In this document: one piece after another, positions 33,085 through 42,330 of the stretch | How positions within the stretch are numbered: position 1 is the first letter of the stretch | How the letters are laid out: the number at the start of each line of letters is the position of its first letter | Notes under the pieces: model-generated | Seen by the model: the letters and a program-made list of their open reading frames with translations, nothing else | The model's database searches: none | What the model was told of the DNA's origin: nothing | Translations under genes and position numbers: made by a program | NCBI RefSeq assembly: GCF_022808645.1 | Contig: NZ_JAKZKT010000031.1 | Coordinates: forward strand, 1-53,727 | Length of the DNA stretch: 53,727 nucleotides | Reading direction: 5' to 3' | From: Bacillus litorisediminis | GTDB taxonomy: Bacteria; Bacillota; Bacilli; Bacillales; JC228

Positions 33085-34007
33085 GGTAATTCCCCCCTCG
33101 TCTTTAATGAGTAACCATAATAAGGATCAGCTCGTAAATCCAACAACTTTTGGATTCCGATTTTTTCCAAGTAGTCCATATGATCCTTTGATGAGAGAAT
33201 GTACTCATTGAGGTATTCACTAAGCTGACTCTCACTCCTACTCGCTTTTATATAATGATCAATGTGGTCTTTATCAAAATCATAGTATTTATACATACCA
33301 GCCGGATGCGCACCATACGGAACATGCACTACCGCATCAACCAGAAAACCTGGCAACATTGTGTATGCTGGTTCCTGTCTTATCACATCTTCATCCACGA
33401 TTTCTTCCACTGTTACGATCACCTTCTTTGCTGCCTTGGCAATTACTTCAGAAGAAGATGAAATTCCAAACAACTGAACATTTCCGTTTTGATCAGCTCT
33501 CGACGCATGGATAATTGCAAAATCCGGTCGTACAGAAGGGATAAGCAGAACTTTTTCACCTGTAAATGGACATTCATATTCCTTGAACTTTTGTCCCTTA
33601 TCAAACCTCACAATATTTGTAATATCAGTACCATTCATCGATTTAGAAGGTACAAAGGGAACCCCGATTGAACCTGCAAAAAAACGATTACTAATCCCAA
33701 AATGGCTATAATCCTCAACCTCAATTTCTCCCTTCTCAACCGCCCGGGAAAAATTTTGGCAACGTCCCCAGCCTTCAAACATAAAGTTAGACATTCTCAC
33801 CTTTTTGATGGCTCCCACTGCTGATAGCATATCAACTGCCCATGCTTCACCTAGGGCACTAATCTCTAAATCTTTAATATTTTGACGGATCATTTCCCTG
33901 ACAAATGCCATCGGGGCTAATGAATGAGCAAAACCACCGAAAGACAAGTGAGCTCCATCAGAGAGCCAAGATACTACTTCAGATAACGATTTCTGTTTAT
34001 TGGCCAT
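33078..34007 (-). CDS. CoA transferase subunit A (partner of 32308)
   Basis: A 309-residue A subunit of the glutaconate-CoA-transferase/IpdA type: LSFGGFAHS oxyanion loop (about 21-29), PDFAIIHASRADQNGNVQL, AAKKVIVTVEEIV and VHVPYGAHPAGMYKYY. It overlaps the B-subunit gene by seven bases and should form the A2B2 enzyme with it. It follows the FGGY kinase by 17 bp and has a GGAGGGAG binding site. Confidence 0.87.
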   Translation of the reverse strand: MANKQKSLSEVVSWLSDGAHLSFGGFAHSLAPMAFVREMIRQNIKDLEISALGEAWAVDMLSAVGAIKKVRMSNFMFEGWGRCQNFSRAVEKGEIEVEDYSHFGISNRFFAGSIGVPFVPSKSMNGTDITNIVRFDKGQKFKEYECPFTGEKVLLIPSVRPDFAIIHASRADQNGNVQLFGISSSSEVIAKAAKKVIVTVEEIVDEDVIRQEPAYTMLPGFLVDAVVHVPYGAHPAGMYKYYDFDKDHIDHYIKASRSESQLSEYLNEYILSSKDHMDYLEKIGIQKLLDLRADPYYGYSLKTRGELPC

Positions 34008-34024
34008 TTTTCTCCCTCCACCTT

Positions 34025-35485
34025 TTATTGTCTATACCAAGTATCCATAAGCGATAGGAACCGGTCGTATTCCGCAAATGATTCTTGATATTTTTCTACC
34101 TGTGCTTGAACAGGTATTATCTCTTTCGCAATTGGATTGTAATCAGCGACGGCCATCTCAACCGTTTCATACCATTTAATGAGATAAGCAGTAAGGGCAA
34201 AAACGCCAACCGTACTTGCTTCTGCTTCATATGGAAGCTGAATGGTTTTTCCAGAAGCATCGGCTCTTGTTTGGAGAAACCTTTTTTCCTTTGTACCTCC
34301 GCCAATCGCAACAAAATGATTCTTATTTTCTATGAAAGGGCTCAGCCTATCTAGGATTCTTCGGGTCATAAAAGCAAATCCTTCTACCGTTGCCTTAAAT
34401 ATATCTGCTGAAGTATGAGAAGCTTGAATGCCTACGAAGCTCCCTCTTACCGATGGATTCCAGTCGGGAACTCTAGCTCCTGTTAGAGTTGGAATAACAA
34501 AAAGTTTTGTTGAAGCTGGATGAATATCATTCCAGTTCAAAAGCATCTCTTTGTAAGGCTGACTTTCAAAGGTCCAGCTCCATTCCTTCATTAGCCATGA
34601 TAATGCTCCTCCTGTCATTCCAGTTGGACCACCAGTTGCATAGAGGTTCGGCAGGATATGACAGTTTTGAATAAGTCCGCTGCTTAAAAGCTCTGGGTCT
34701 TCTATATATGCTCCAATGTGGAACAGAACATCTGTCGTTCCCATTACTTCAATTGTTTTACCAGACCTTGTACCCCCACCACCTAACATGGCAAGGGTTC
34801 CGTCTGGCCCACTTAGAGGTACTTTTACATTTTTGGAGATTCCCAGCTTATTTGCTACACTTTCCAGCAAGGTCCCTACCTCATTGATACCGTCTCCAAG
34901 GATTGGAACTGCTTCTCTCGGAATCTCAAAAACTTCTAAAAGCCGTGGCTCCCATTCACGATCTCTTATCGAGCATAGACCTGTATAACTTGCATGTGCC
35001 CGGTCCATTCTCATACAACCCGTTAATTTAAAGTTAAGGTAATCCTTTACACTTAGTAGTTTTCTATTCTCTCCTGCAACCCTAAGAGAGTCCCCCCACC
35101 TGAAAACTCCTAACTCATCATTTATCGATCGACCCATCCACCCGGGAGCTTCTGCTGGGATTTTAGGCGCGTATTTTTCATACTCTTTTTTATTCGCTTT
35201 AGACATCCAGCTCCAGGCGTCCTCAACAGGAGACCCACAATCATCTACGATTACCCATCCTAAAAAGGCACTTATTCCAATTGCCTCTATATCAATGGCA
35301 GGGTGGGCTTGGACTGCTTGTTTTATTAATCCTTCTACATGAGTCCATAGTTTTTCTATGGAAAACCGCTCCCCAATCTGTTGAGTGGTTGTAAAACGAG
35401 CCTTAATCCCGCTATTTTTTTCAAAAACAGTTACCCTAATCGAGCTGGTGCCGATATCTAATGCAATAATTCCGGATGTTTTCAT
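34025..35485 (-). CDS. FGGY-family carbohydrate kinase
   Basis: The 486-residue protein has the FGGY two-domain layout. The first ATPase motif is IALDIGTSSIRVTVFE (residues 7-22), VPLSGPDGTLAMLGGG begins the hinge, IEVMGTTDVLFH is the second phosphate-binding block, and AIGGGTKEKRFLQTRADASG is the C-terminal signature. Members phosphorylate polyols, ketoses and sugar acids. A kinase in an operon otherwise built of CoA-ester chemistry is unusual. The substrate may be a hydroxylated acid or a C3-C6 sugar. Confidence 0.88.
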   Translation of the reverse strand: MKTSGIIALDIGTSSIRVTVFEKNSGIKARFTTTQQIGERFSIEKLWTHVEGLIKQAVQAHPAIDIEAIGISAFLGWVIVDDCGSPVEDAWSWMSKANKKEYEKYAPKIPAEAPGWMGRSINDELGVFRWGDSLRVAGENRKLLSVKDYLNFKLTGCMRMDRAHASYTGLCSIRDREWEPRLLEVFEIPREAVPILGDGINEVGTLLESVANKLGISKNVKVPLSGPDGTLAMLGGGGTRSGKTIEVMGTTDVLFHIGAYIEDPELLSSGLIQNCHILPNLYATGGPTGMTGGALSWLMKEWSWTFESQPYKEMLLNWNDIHPASTKLFVIPTLTGARVPDWNPSVRGSFVGIQASHTSADIFKATVEGFAFMTRRILDRLSPFIENKNHFVAIGGGTKEKRFLQTRADASGKTIQLPYEAEASTVGVFALTAYLIKWYETVEMAVADYNPIAKEIIPVQAQVEKYQESFAEYDRFLSLMDTWYRQ

Positions 35486-35495
35486 TGGCCTCTAC

Positions 35496-36446
35496 TCAGG
35501 TGGTACTAAAGTCTGGGACTGGTGGATTTGATTTGCTCGAGGTAGGGGTTGTTTTTGGCTTGTTTTCTGGAATGAATGAACCTCCTTGCCCTTTGAGGGA
35601 AAGCAGTGTTCTCACTCCAACCTTATTTAAGAGATCCTGCCAGTTTTCGGTGCCATATACATATTCCTCTAAATAAGATGCTAAGCCAGATTCAGACTGA
35701 CTTCTTTCATTAAGATAGCTTTGATGTGCAAAATCTTCACCATAATGTCCATCACAGGAGGATGGGTACGCACCGAATGGTGCCTCAACAACTGCATCAA
35801 CATATTCTCCAGAAAGAACCGTTTCAATGGGACTAGTTCCAATGCTATTTTCACTTACAATTTGCTCTACTGTTACAATGGTGTATTTTGCAGACTTAGC
35901 GATAAGTAAATCCGTATCATTTTCTACATCTCGATTGCGATCAAATTGAACATTTCCATTCATATCCGCCTTATGCGCATGAACAATAGCTACGTCCGGT
36001 GTAAAGGCTTTCATAACTAAATGATTTTCATTAGCAAAAGGTGAAGAAATGGTAGAAATAAATTCATTGAAAGTTTCTTCCTCCAATTGAGACGCCTTCA
36101 GTACTGAAAATTCCAATCCTTCTGCCCCTGCACGAAACCGTTCTACAGCTGCTTTGGGAGAGTGCTTAATAAAACTTACTTTCCCTTTGTCCACCTGACT
36201 ACGGAAGAAATTAGTGTGGCCAACGTCTGAGGATTGAATTTCCCGAACACATTTGCCGGCAACTATTAAATCTAGAAGATTACTATAACTCCAACAATAA
36301 ATGGATAAGTCTTGCTTTCGTTGGCGAATAATTTCATAGATGGCGGCTGCAGGGCAGCGGCCATAAAGGGAACCGCCCACCCCTATCGTTGCATGATCCT
36401 CAACTATACTGATTGCTTCTTTTAAACTTTTCACCTTTGTTGTCAT
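35496..36446 (-). CDS. Second CoA transferase subunit A (no B partner of its own)
   Basis: A 316-residue A-subunit homologue: ATIGVGGSLYGRCPAAAIYE, PDVAIVHAHKADMNGNVQFD, AKSAKYTIVTVEQIV and VVEAPFGAYPSSCDGHYGED. It aligns over its full length with the protein at 33078 but is clearly divergent. The ATG at 36446, nine bases after GGGAGGG, is preferred to a longer frame overlapping the ThDP gene. The C-terminal 25 residues are proline/serine-rich and look disordered. It may share the single B subunit, giving two enzyme forms, or act alone. Confidence 0.83.
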   Translation of the reverse strand: MTTKVKSLKEAISIVEDHATIGVGGSLYGRCPAAAIYEIIRQRKQDLSIYCWSYSNLLDLIVAGKCVREIQSSDVGHTNFFRSQVDKGKVSFIKHSPKAAVERFRAGAEGLEFSVLKASQLEEETFNEFISTISSPFANENHLVMKAFTPDVAIVHAHKADMNGNVQFDRNRDVENDTDLLIAKSAKYTIVTVEQIVSENSIGTSPIETVLSGEYVDAVVEAPFGAYPSSCDGHYGEDFAHQSYLNERSQSESGLASYLEEYVYGTENWQDLLNKVGVRTLLSLKGQGGSFIPENKPKTTPTSSKSNPPVPDFSTT

Positions 36447-36460
36447 CAATAACCCTCCCA

Positions 36461-38119
36461 TTAAAAAGGTTTCGTCCAAACACTGACTTCCGGTTTAATC
36501 AGAACATCTATTAAATATAGGGTTGAGGATTTTCTGGCTCTATCAAAAGCTTCCTTTAATTCCATTAAAGAAGATACTCTTTCTCCATCTGCTTTAACCG
36601 CCTTTGCAACTGCTGCAAAATCCCAATCGACAAAATCCACTCCGATATGCGGCTTTTCCGGGCCATAGTCCCTGGTTTGCTCCTGCTTGATGTTACCGTA
36701 CGCTTGATCATTCAAGACAACGACAATAATCGGTACTTTTGCACGAACAGCTGTTTCTAATTCACCTAGAGACATTCCTAAGGAACCATCTCCTACTAAA
36801 CAAATGACTTCTCGATGTGGCTGTTCTTTTTTGGCAGCGATAGCAGCCGGTAAAGAGAAGGCCATGTTTCCAAATCCAACAGGCTTCATATAGAACTGGT
36901 TCTTTTTCAAAGGTAAAATATGCGTCCAAATTCCTGGGTTACCTGCATCAACTGAATAAACGGCGTCTTCCGCAACTACATCACCTAAAAATTGAACAAC
37001 AGTTTGGGGATACATGGGCGATGAATCGTTATTACGGAAAGGGGTGATATATTTCTCAGTCCAAACGGTTCTCTTATCGTAGCAATGTTGTAACCATTGC
37101 TTTTGTTGATTGGAAGGCTCTGCATCCTTTAATTGATCTAATAGGTATTGTGTACATATCTTTACGTCCCCCCAGACACCTCTTGTTCCCGGATAGTGAC
37201 GCCCCAACATGTTTGGATCGATATCAATCTGATAAATCTCTTTAGGCATATTCATAGTCCAACGAGATGTAGACGGTCCGTTTAAGCTATTCCCAATAAC
37301 AAATACAGTATCGGATTCTGCAATAATTTCAGCTGCTAGCATACTTCCACTACGACTCAACGGGCCAAACACTTGCTGATGACTCATATCCACTGCACCT
37401 ATTCCGTTGAAAGTAGTAATAACAGGAATAGATAATTGTTCAGCTAACTTTATTACTTCTTCACCTGCACCCGATAACTTTGCTCCATTTCCTACCCAAA
37501 TAACAGGACGCTCTGAATCTAGTAATTTTTGCTTAAATTCCTGTAAAGTTTCTACATCTCCCAAAATTCGATTTGGTGAACGATAAGCTTTGTTCTCATC
37601 ATTCCAAGTCATAGTTTCAGTTAAAACATCACGAGTGAAATCAACATGTACTGGACCAGGATTTCCAGACAAAGCTATATTAAAAGCTTCATTAAACAAT
37701 TTCTCAGCATGATCAGGATGGCTAATAAGTACACTCCATTTTACAAGGCTGTCAAACAAGGCTTTATGGTCGGCATTTTGAGCATCATCATGAAGCATAT
37801 CTTTCCGATTGTTATTAGCAGTTATAACAATAACTGGGCTGGAATCCTGAAATGCTCCCCCTACACCGGTTATTAAATTGGTAGCACCAGGACCGGTAGT
37901 TGCTAAACAAACTCCAGGAATTCCTGTTAACCTTCCGATAGCATCTGCAGCATGAGCAGCTGCATTTTCATGTCTCGTGGCTATGAAATCGATATCATCA
38001 CGATCTGAAATCGCATCTAGTATATTTAACGGCTGTCCACCCGGTATTCCATATACGTATTTTACACCTTCTTTTGCTAGATATTCGGCTACAAATTGTG
38101 CGACTGTTCCTTTTTTCAT
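36461..38119 (-). CDS. ThDP-dependent enzyme of the acetolactate-synthase-like family
   Basis: The 552-residue protein has the POX/ALS three-domain order: pyrimidine-binding (about 1-165; VYGIPGGQPLNILDA, TRHENAAAHAADA with the cofactor glutamate Glu51), a central domain (about 190-320; PVIWVGNGAKLSGAG) and ThDP-binding (about 365-535; CLVGDGSLGMSLGELETAV, then LNDQAYGNIKQEQ, the GDG...N metal motif). The superfamily holds acetolactate synthase, glyoxylate carboligase, oxalyl-CoA decarboxylase, 2-hydroxyacyl-CoA lyase and sulfoacetaldehyde acetyltransferase. Next to CoA transferase and aldehyde dehydrogenase genes, a 2-hydroxyacyl-CoA lyase or decarboxylase role is plausible, but that is inference. 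It is the first structural gene of the operon. Confidence 0.85.
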   Translation of the reverse strand: MKKGTVAQFVAEYLAKEGVKYVYGIPGGQPLNILDAISDRDDIDFIATRHENAAAHAADAIGRLTGIPGVCLATTGPGATNLITGVGGAFQDSSPVIVITANNNRKDMLHDDAQNADHKALFDSLVKWSVLISHPDHAEKLFNEAFNIALSGNPGPVHVDFTRDVLTETMTWNDENKAYRSPNRILGDVETLQEFKQKLLDSERPVIWVGNGAKLSGAGEEVIKLAEQLSIPVITTFNGIGAVDMSHQQVFGPLSRSGSMLAAEIIAESDTVFVIGNSLNGPSTSRWTMNMPKEIYQIDIDPNMLGRHYPGTRGVWGDVKICTQYLLDQLKDAEPSNQQKQWLQHCYDKRTVWTEKYITPFRNNDSSPMYPQTVVQFLGDVVAEDAVYSVDAGNPGIWTHILPLKKNQFYMKPVGFGNMAFSLPAAIAAKKEQPHREVICLVGDGSLGMSLGELETAVRAKVPIIVVVLNDQAYGNIKQEQTRDYGPEKPHIGVDFVDWDFAAVAKAVKADGERVSSLMELKEAFDRARKSSTLYLIDVLIKPEVSVWTKPF

Positions 38120-38145
38120 ACATAATCACTCCTGTAATTAATTGG

Positions 38146-38159
38146 TAAAAACGTTTTCA
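38146..38159. promoter_or_regulatory. LacI-type operator 1
   Basis: TAAAAACGTTTTCA, 27 bp before the ThDP gene start and just after the lacI-family stop. Thirteen of fourteen bases match the palindrome TGAAAACGTTTTCA. Confidence 0.65.
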
Positions 38160-38175
38160 TATTCAAATAAAAAAA

Positions 38176-39177
38176 TTATGTGGAATTTCTAATCACTAGC
38201 TCACTGTCAATAACACGATGTCTTGGCCCTGATCTGTCTTCAGGGTGCTTCAGTCTATAAATCAATTGTTCAGCTGCCTCAACTCCAATCTGTTGGGTAT
38301 GCTGCCTTACTGCAGTAATAGCAGGATTATGCAACTGGGCCCAATCAGGATCATCGAACATACCAAAAGCAATATCATCCGGGATTCTTAAACCTCTCTC
38401 ATGTATTGCTTTTATTCCACCCATTGCCATTAAATTGTTCCCTGCAAAAATAGCGCGTGGCGGATTAGGTAAATCAAGCAGTTCATTCATGGCTTTGTAT
38501 CCTGTTTCTTCATCGAAATGACCTACCTTAATGTGTTCGGTTTGCGGGGTTAACCCTTTATCAGAAAGAGCATTATAATAACCTGTCATTCGATCCATCC
38601 CAGTCGTAACAGATTGAATCCCAACAATAAGCCCAATACTTGAGTACCCTTGGTTGAGCATATGCGTAACCAAATCGTATGCACCCTGTTCATTATTGGT
38701 AAGAATAGAATCTGTTTCGATCCCTTCAATTCGTCGGTCAACCTGCACAATTGGAATTCCATAGTTGACAAAGGCTTCCATTTTTTCTTTATTTCTTCCG
38801 GTTGGAGCAATGATAATCCCATCGACCTTTTTTTCATAGAGACTTTCTAAGTACTCTAATTCATATTCAGGATTTGCACCACTATTACATAGAAACACAT
38901 GATACCCATACTTTCTCGCTGTGTTTTCTATCGCGTGACTTAAAACTGAATAAATTGGATTTAAAATGTTATTAACAATGAGTCCTATCGTTTTGGTCGA
39001 CTGGCTTCTTAATCCTCGTGCTAATGCATTGGGTGTATATCCAACTGCTTCAACTGCTTCTAAAACTAATGCCTTTACTTCAGGATTTACATTCTGATAA
39101 CCGTTTAAAACTCTGGATACGGTTGAAATTGATACCCCCGCATACGAGGCTACATCTTTAATTGTCTTGCCTTTCAT
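38176..39177 (-). CDS. LacI-family transcription regulator
   Basis: A 333-residue repressor. The HTH is at residues 1-50 (KTIKDVASYAGVSISTVSRVLNG, then NVNPEVKALVLEAVE), the hinge is YTPNALARGLRSQSTKTIGL, and a periplasmic-binding-like effector domain follows (about 60-330). I chose ATG 39177, six bases after AGGAG. It lies between the catabolic operon on its own strand and the divergent TRAP operon. Palindromic sites of the LacI type lie on both sides of the gene, so it probably controls both units and itself. Confidence 0.9.
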   Translation of the reverse strand: MKGKTIKDVASYAGVSISTVSRVLNGYQNVNPEVKALVLEAVEAVGYTPNALARGLRSQSTKTIGLIVNNILNPIYSVLSHAIENTARKYGYHVFLCNSGANPEYELEYLESLYEKKVDGIIIAPTGRNKEKMEAFVNYGIPIVQVDRRIEGIETDSILTNNEQGAYDLVTHMLNQGYSSIGLIVGIQSVTTGMDRMTGYYNALSDKGLTPQTEHIKVGHFDEETGYKAMNELLDLPNPPRAIFAGNNLMAMGGIKAIHERGLRIPDDIAFGMFDDPDWAQLHNPAITAVRQHTQQIGVEAAEQLIYRLKHPEDRSGPRHRVIDSELVIRNST

Positions 39178-39193
39178 AGCCATCTCCTATCAA

Positions 39194-39207
39194 TGAAAAC
39201 GTTTTAT
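39194..39207. promoter_or_regulatory. LacI-type operator 2
   Basis: TGAAAACGTTTTAT, 17 bp before the LacI start codon; an autoregulatory position. Confidence 0.65.
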
Positions 39208-39305
39208 CTATATCGTAATTCTAACCACAATTTTCCGAAAGGTCAATATATTTTAAAGATTGACACTTCATTTTTAATCATTTATGATGTTTCGTAAAGG
39301 AAACG

Positions 39306-39319
39306 AAAAAACGTTTTCA
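39306..39319. promoter_or_regulatory. LacI-type operator 3
   Basis: AAAAAACGTTTTCA in the divergent region, about 115 bp before the TRAP small-permease start. Confidence 0.6.
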
Positions 39320-39394
39320 CGAAGAAATTCTTAACGGGGGGCGGTACAGAATTGATAGAAAAATATTATGTACATAAGGGCTTTCAGATTAAAT

Positions 39395-39408
39395 TGAAAG
39401 CGCTTAAT
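39395..39408. promoter_or_regulatory. cre-like site upstream of the TRAP operon
   Basis: TGAAAGCGCTTAAT matches the cre core in twelve positions and lies 27 bp before the TRAP operon start; followed by a half-site AACGTTTT. Confidence 0.55.
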
Positions 39409-39434
39409 AACGTTTTAGGGAGTGAGAAAATTAT

Positions 39435-39932
39435 ATGCAGCTACTTTTTAAGATCCGAGACACGGTAGAAAAAGCAACGGAAATTGTTGCAATCGTTTTT
39501 TTTGCGATTGGAATCTTATCAACGATTTATGGAACTTTTTCTAGAACAATTACTTTTTTACCATCGATATCATGGTCAGCGGAATTAACACGTTTTTCTA
39601 TTATTTCTGCAGTTCTTCTTGTTGCAGGAATTGGTATACGAAGAGGTATGCAAGTATCATTTACATTAGTCCTTGAAAAACTGCCTCCATCTTTTAGACT
39701 CGGACTTCACATGATAAATAATGCGATAATCATCACATTTTTTATTGTTATTGGATTTTTTGGTTTCGATATGGCCATTACAAATACCGGTCAACATTCA
39801 CCCATTTTACAGATACCAATGATAATTCCATACCTATTTATTCCAATTAGTTCTTTACTTGTTGTGATTGAAGTTATCTTTCTAGCTTTTGAACAAGTAT
39901 TAGAACTAAAAAATACTAAAAAAACAACCTAG
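39435..39932 (+). CDS. TRAP transporter small permease (DctQ)
   Basis: A 165-residue protein with four membrane segments (IVAIVFFAIGILSTIYGTF; STIISAVLLVAG type; AIIITFFIVIGFFGFD; PYLFIPISSLLVVIEVIFLA) and the W-S-x-E-L-T-R-F block of DctQ proteins (SWSAELTRFSII, about 47-58). It works with the large permease and the binding protein to import a carboxylate using an ion gradient. The start follows GGGAGTGAG; the large permease follows 23 bp later. Confidence 0.88.
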   Translation: MQLLFKIRDTVEKATEIVAIVFFAIGILSTIYGTFSRTITFLPSISWSAELTRFSIISAVLLVAGIGIRRGMQVSFTLVLEKLPPSFRLGLHMINNAIIITFFIVIGFFGFDMAITNTGQHSPILQIPMIIPYLFIPISSLLVVIEVIFLAFEQVLELKNTKKTT

Positions 39933-39955
39933 ATTATGTTAAGGGAGGGAAATAA

Positions 39956-41242
39956 ATGTCTATTATCTTGTTATTTGTCCTATTAATCTTTTTTGTCTTC
40001 CTGGGAATTCCCATAGCAGTATGTATAGGGCTAGCTGCACTTACAACGATTATTTTAGTTGGTCTTGGTATTCCTTTTACACTATTACCTGCACAAATGT
40101 ATTCAGGAATGAATTCATTTACTCTAATGGCCATTCCGTTCTTTATCTTAGCTGGAGAAATAATGAATCGTGCAGGTTTAACTATTAGAATATTGAATTT
40201 AGCTGAAGCGTGTGTTGGTCATATTCGAGGGGGGCTAGCGCATGTAAATATCGTAGCCAGTATGATAATGGCTGGAGTTTCAGGTTCGGGAGCAGCTGAT
40301 ACGGCAGCCATTGGTACAGCTATGATCAAAAACATGAAGGAAAAAGGTTTTAAATTAAATTTTGCTGTTGTTTTAACTGCGGCAGCTTCTACTGTTGGAC
40401 CGATCATTCCACCTAGTGTCTTATTTATTCTTTATGGGTTTCTCACAAATGTATCCGTTGGAAAATTATTTTTAGGAGGAGTCATCCCTGGAATATTAAT
40501 GAGTATTGGGTTAATGGTTTGTTCCTATATCATCTGTTTAAAAGAAGGTTATGGAAAAGCTCATGAAAAATTTGAAATTAAAAGATTAACAAAAGCCGGA
40601 AAAGAGGGTCTTTTAGCACTAATTGTTCCGTTTGTAATCATTTTCTCGATTACCACTGGTTTTGCTACTGCAACTGAATCAGGCGTCATCGCTGTCGTAA
40701 TATCCCTAATATTAGGCTTAATATTTAAAACATTAACAAAGAAAGAGACATTATACGGAGCTATTATTGATTCTACACATTCAACTGCGATTATCTTTCT
40801 CATCTTAGCAACCTCAGCTGTGTTTTCAAACATCCTAGTTCGATCACAATTTCAATTTTTAGTTATTGATACTTTACATTCTATTACTAGTTCTCCAATC
40901 TTAAGCTTATTTTTGATTATCGTGTTTATACTTATAATTGGTATGTTTGTAGACGTAACCCCTATTCTGATCATGTTTGCCACACCAATGGCTCAAGTCG
41001 GGGAGCAACTTGGATTTGACCCAGTATTTTTTGGAGTCGTTATCGTAATTGCTTCAATGATAGGCTCTATTACACCTCCTGTAGGCGGTTTACTTCTCAT
41101 TAGTGCTAGTATTGGAAAAATCCCGATTGCAGATACTTTCAAAATTCTAATCCCGTTTGTTTTAACACTTGTTTTAATCTTATTACTAATTGTCCTAGTT
41201 CCACAGATTGTAACTTTTTTACCGAATTTATTAATGGAGTAG
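39956..41242 (+). CDS. TRAP transporter large permease (DctM)
   Basis: A 428-residue protein with about twelve membrane segments and the DctM signatures: FLGIPIAVCIGLAAL, MNSFTLMAIPFFILAGEIMNRAG (about 50-72), GVSGSGAADTAAIGTAMI and VGPIIPPSVLFILYG, then the second-half repeat SITPPVGGLLLISA. It forms the ion-coupled channel. The ATG follows AAGGGAGGG. It belongs to the three-gene transporter operon divergent from the LacI gene. Confidence 0.92.
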   Translation: MSIILLFVLLIFFVFLGIPIAVCIGLAALTTIILVGLGIPFTLLPAQMYSGMNSFTLMAIPFFILAGEIMNRAGLTIRILNLAEACVGHIRGGLAHVNIVASMIMAGVSGSGAADTAAIGTAMIKNMKEKGFKLNFAVVLTAAASTVGPIIPPSVLFILYGFLTNVSVGKLFLGGVIPGILMSIGLMVCSYIICLKEGYGKAHEKFEIKRLTKAGKEGLLALIVPFVIIFSITTGFATATESGVIAVVISLILGLIFKTLTKKETLYGAIIDSTHSTAIIFLILATSAVFSNILVRSQFQFLVIDTLHSITSSPILSLFLIIVFILIIGMFVDVTPILIMFATPMAQVGEQLGFDPVFFGVVIVIASMIGSITPPVGGLLLISASIGKIPIADTFKILIPFVLTLVLILLLIVLVPQIVTFLPNLLME

Positions 41243-41285
41243 TTGGTTACAAATAAAATCTATAAAAATTAATGGAGGGGAAAGC

Positions 41286-42296
41286 ATGTTTAAAAAAGGT
41301 TGGTTAATGGTGGGAATTGTATTTTTATTACTTCTTCTGTCAGCATGTAATAGCGAAAATACCAGTAATGATGATGAAAAAACAACAATAAGAATTGGGA
41401 ACTTTTATTCTCAAGAAACCACTTACGGAAAAGCTTTTGATAAGTTGAAAGAGGATATAGAAGCTGCCTCAGATGGTAGTATTGAAATACAAGTATTTCA
41501 TAATGGTAGTTTAGGAAGTGAGATGGATCACATTCAAGCCGTTCACCAAGGCTCACTAGAAATGATGCATTCGGGTACTGGAGGAATTGGTAACTATATC
41601 CCTGAAACAGCTATCTTTGAATTATGGTATAACTTTAATTCATTAGAACAGCTGAAGGAAGTATTTGAGGGACTTACTCCTGAACTGGATGAAATGTATC
41701 AAGCAGAAGGATTTAAACTTTTAGGGGCTTACTATGATGGTCCAAGAAATATTCTTTCTAATGTAAAGATTGAATCGATTGAGGATATGCAAAATCTAAA
41801 TTTTAGGGTCCCTGACTCAACCCTTTATGTTGCCATGTCAGATGCATTAAAAGCCAATACAATTACAATGCCTTATGGGGATGTATATACAAGCTTGCAG
41901 ACTGGAGCAATTGATGCGATGGAAGGAACTCCTGACTCCATACTTCAAGAGAACTTCTTTGAGCAAGGAAAATACTTCATTCTTGACCAACACGTATACC
42001 AACCACTTTCAATAGTTTATAACTTAGACGCATGGAATAGCCTAACTTCCGAACAACAAGAAATAATCGAAAATGCTGTGAAGGATGCATCCGAATATCA
42101 CTTAGAGCTAGCAAAAGAAGCGAACACAGCTGCTTTAGAAGAACTAAAAAGCAAGGGTATTGAGTTAATTGAATTAAATGATATAGATAAGTGGCGTGAA
42201 CAAGTTACCGAGGAAAACCAAGAATATGTGGATCAATACGGTGAAAAAGGCGCTGTTATCTATGATGCTATCCAAAAGGTATTAGGATCAAATTAA
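41286..42296 (+). CDS. TRAP transporter substrate-binding lipoprotein (DctP)
   Basis: A 336-residue lipoprotein. The signal ends at the lipobox LSAC (Cys21), which fits a membrane-tethered binding protein in a Gram-positive cell. DctP-type features are ASDGSIEIQVFHNGSLGS, VPDSTLYVAMSDALKANTITMPYGDVYTSLQTGAIDAMEGT (part shown: GAIDAMEGT), where an arginine (NFRVPDS) normally contacts the substrate carboxylate. The substrate is therefore probably an organic or sugar acid. A strong terminator follows. Confidence 0.9.
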   Translation: MFKKGWLMVGIVFLLLLLSACNSENTSNDDEKTTIRIGNFYSQETTYGKAFDKLKEDIEAASDGSIEIQVFHNGSLGSEMDHIQAVHQGSLEMMHSGTGGIGNYIPETAIFELWYNFNSLEQLKEVFEGLTPELDEMYQAEGFKLLGAYYDGPRNILSNVKIESIEDMQNLNFRVPDSTLYVAMSDALKANTITMPYGDVYTSLQTGAIDAMEGTPDSILQENFFEQGKYFILDQHVYQPLSIVYNLDAWNSLTSEQQEIIENAVKDASEYHLELAKEANTAALEELKSKGIELIELNDIDKWREQVTEENQEYVDQYGEKGAVIYDAIQKVLGSN

Positions 42297-42302
42297 GCTT
42301 AT

Positions 42303-42330
42303 GGGACAAGGACACCACTTGTCCCTTTTG
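42303..42330 (+). terminator. Terminator of the TRAP operon
   Basis: GGGACAAG pairs with CTTGTCCC over a seven-base loop, followed by TTTTGTT. Confidence 0.85.
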
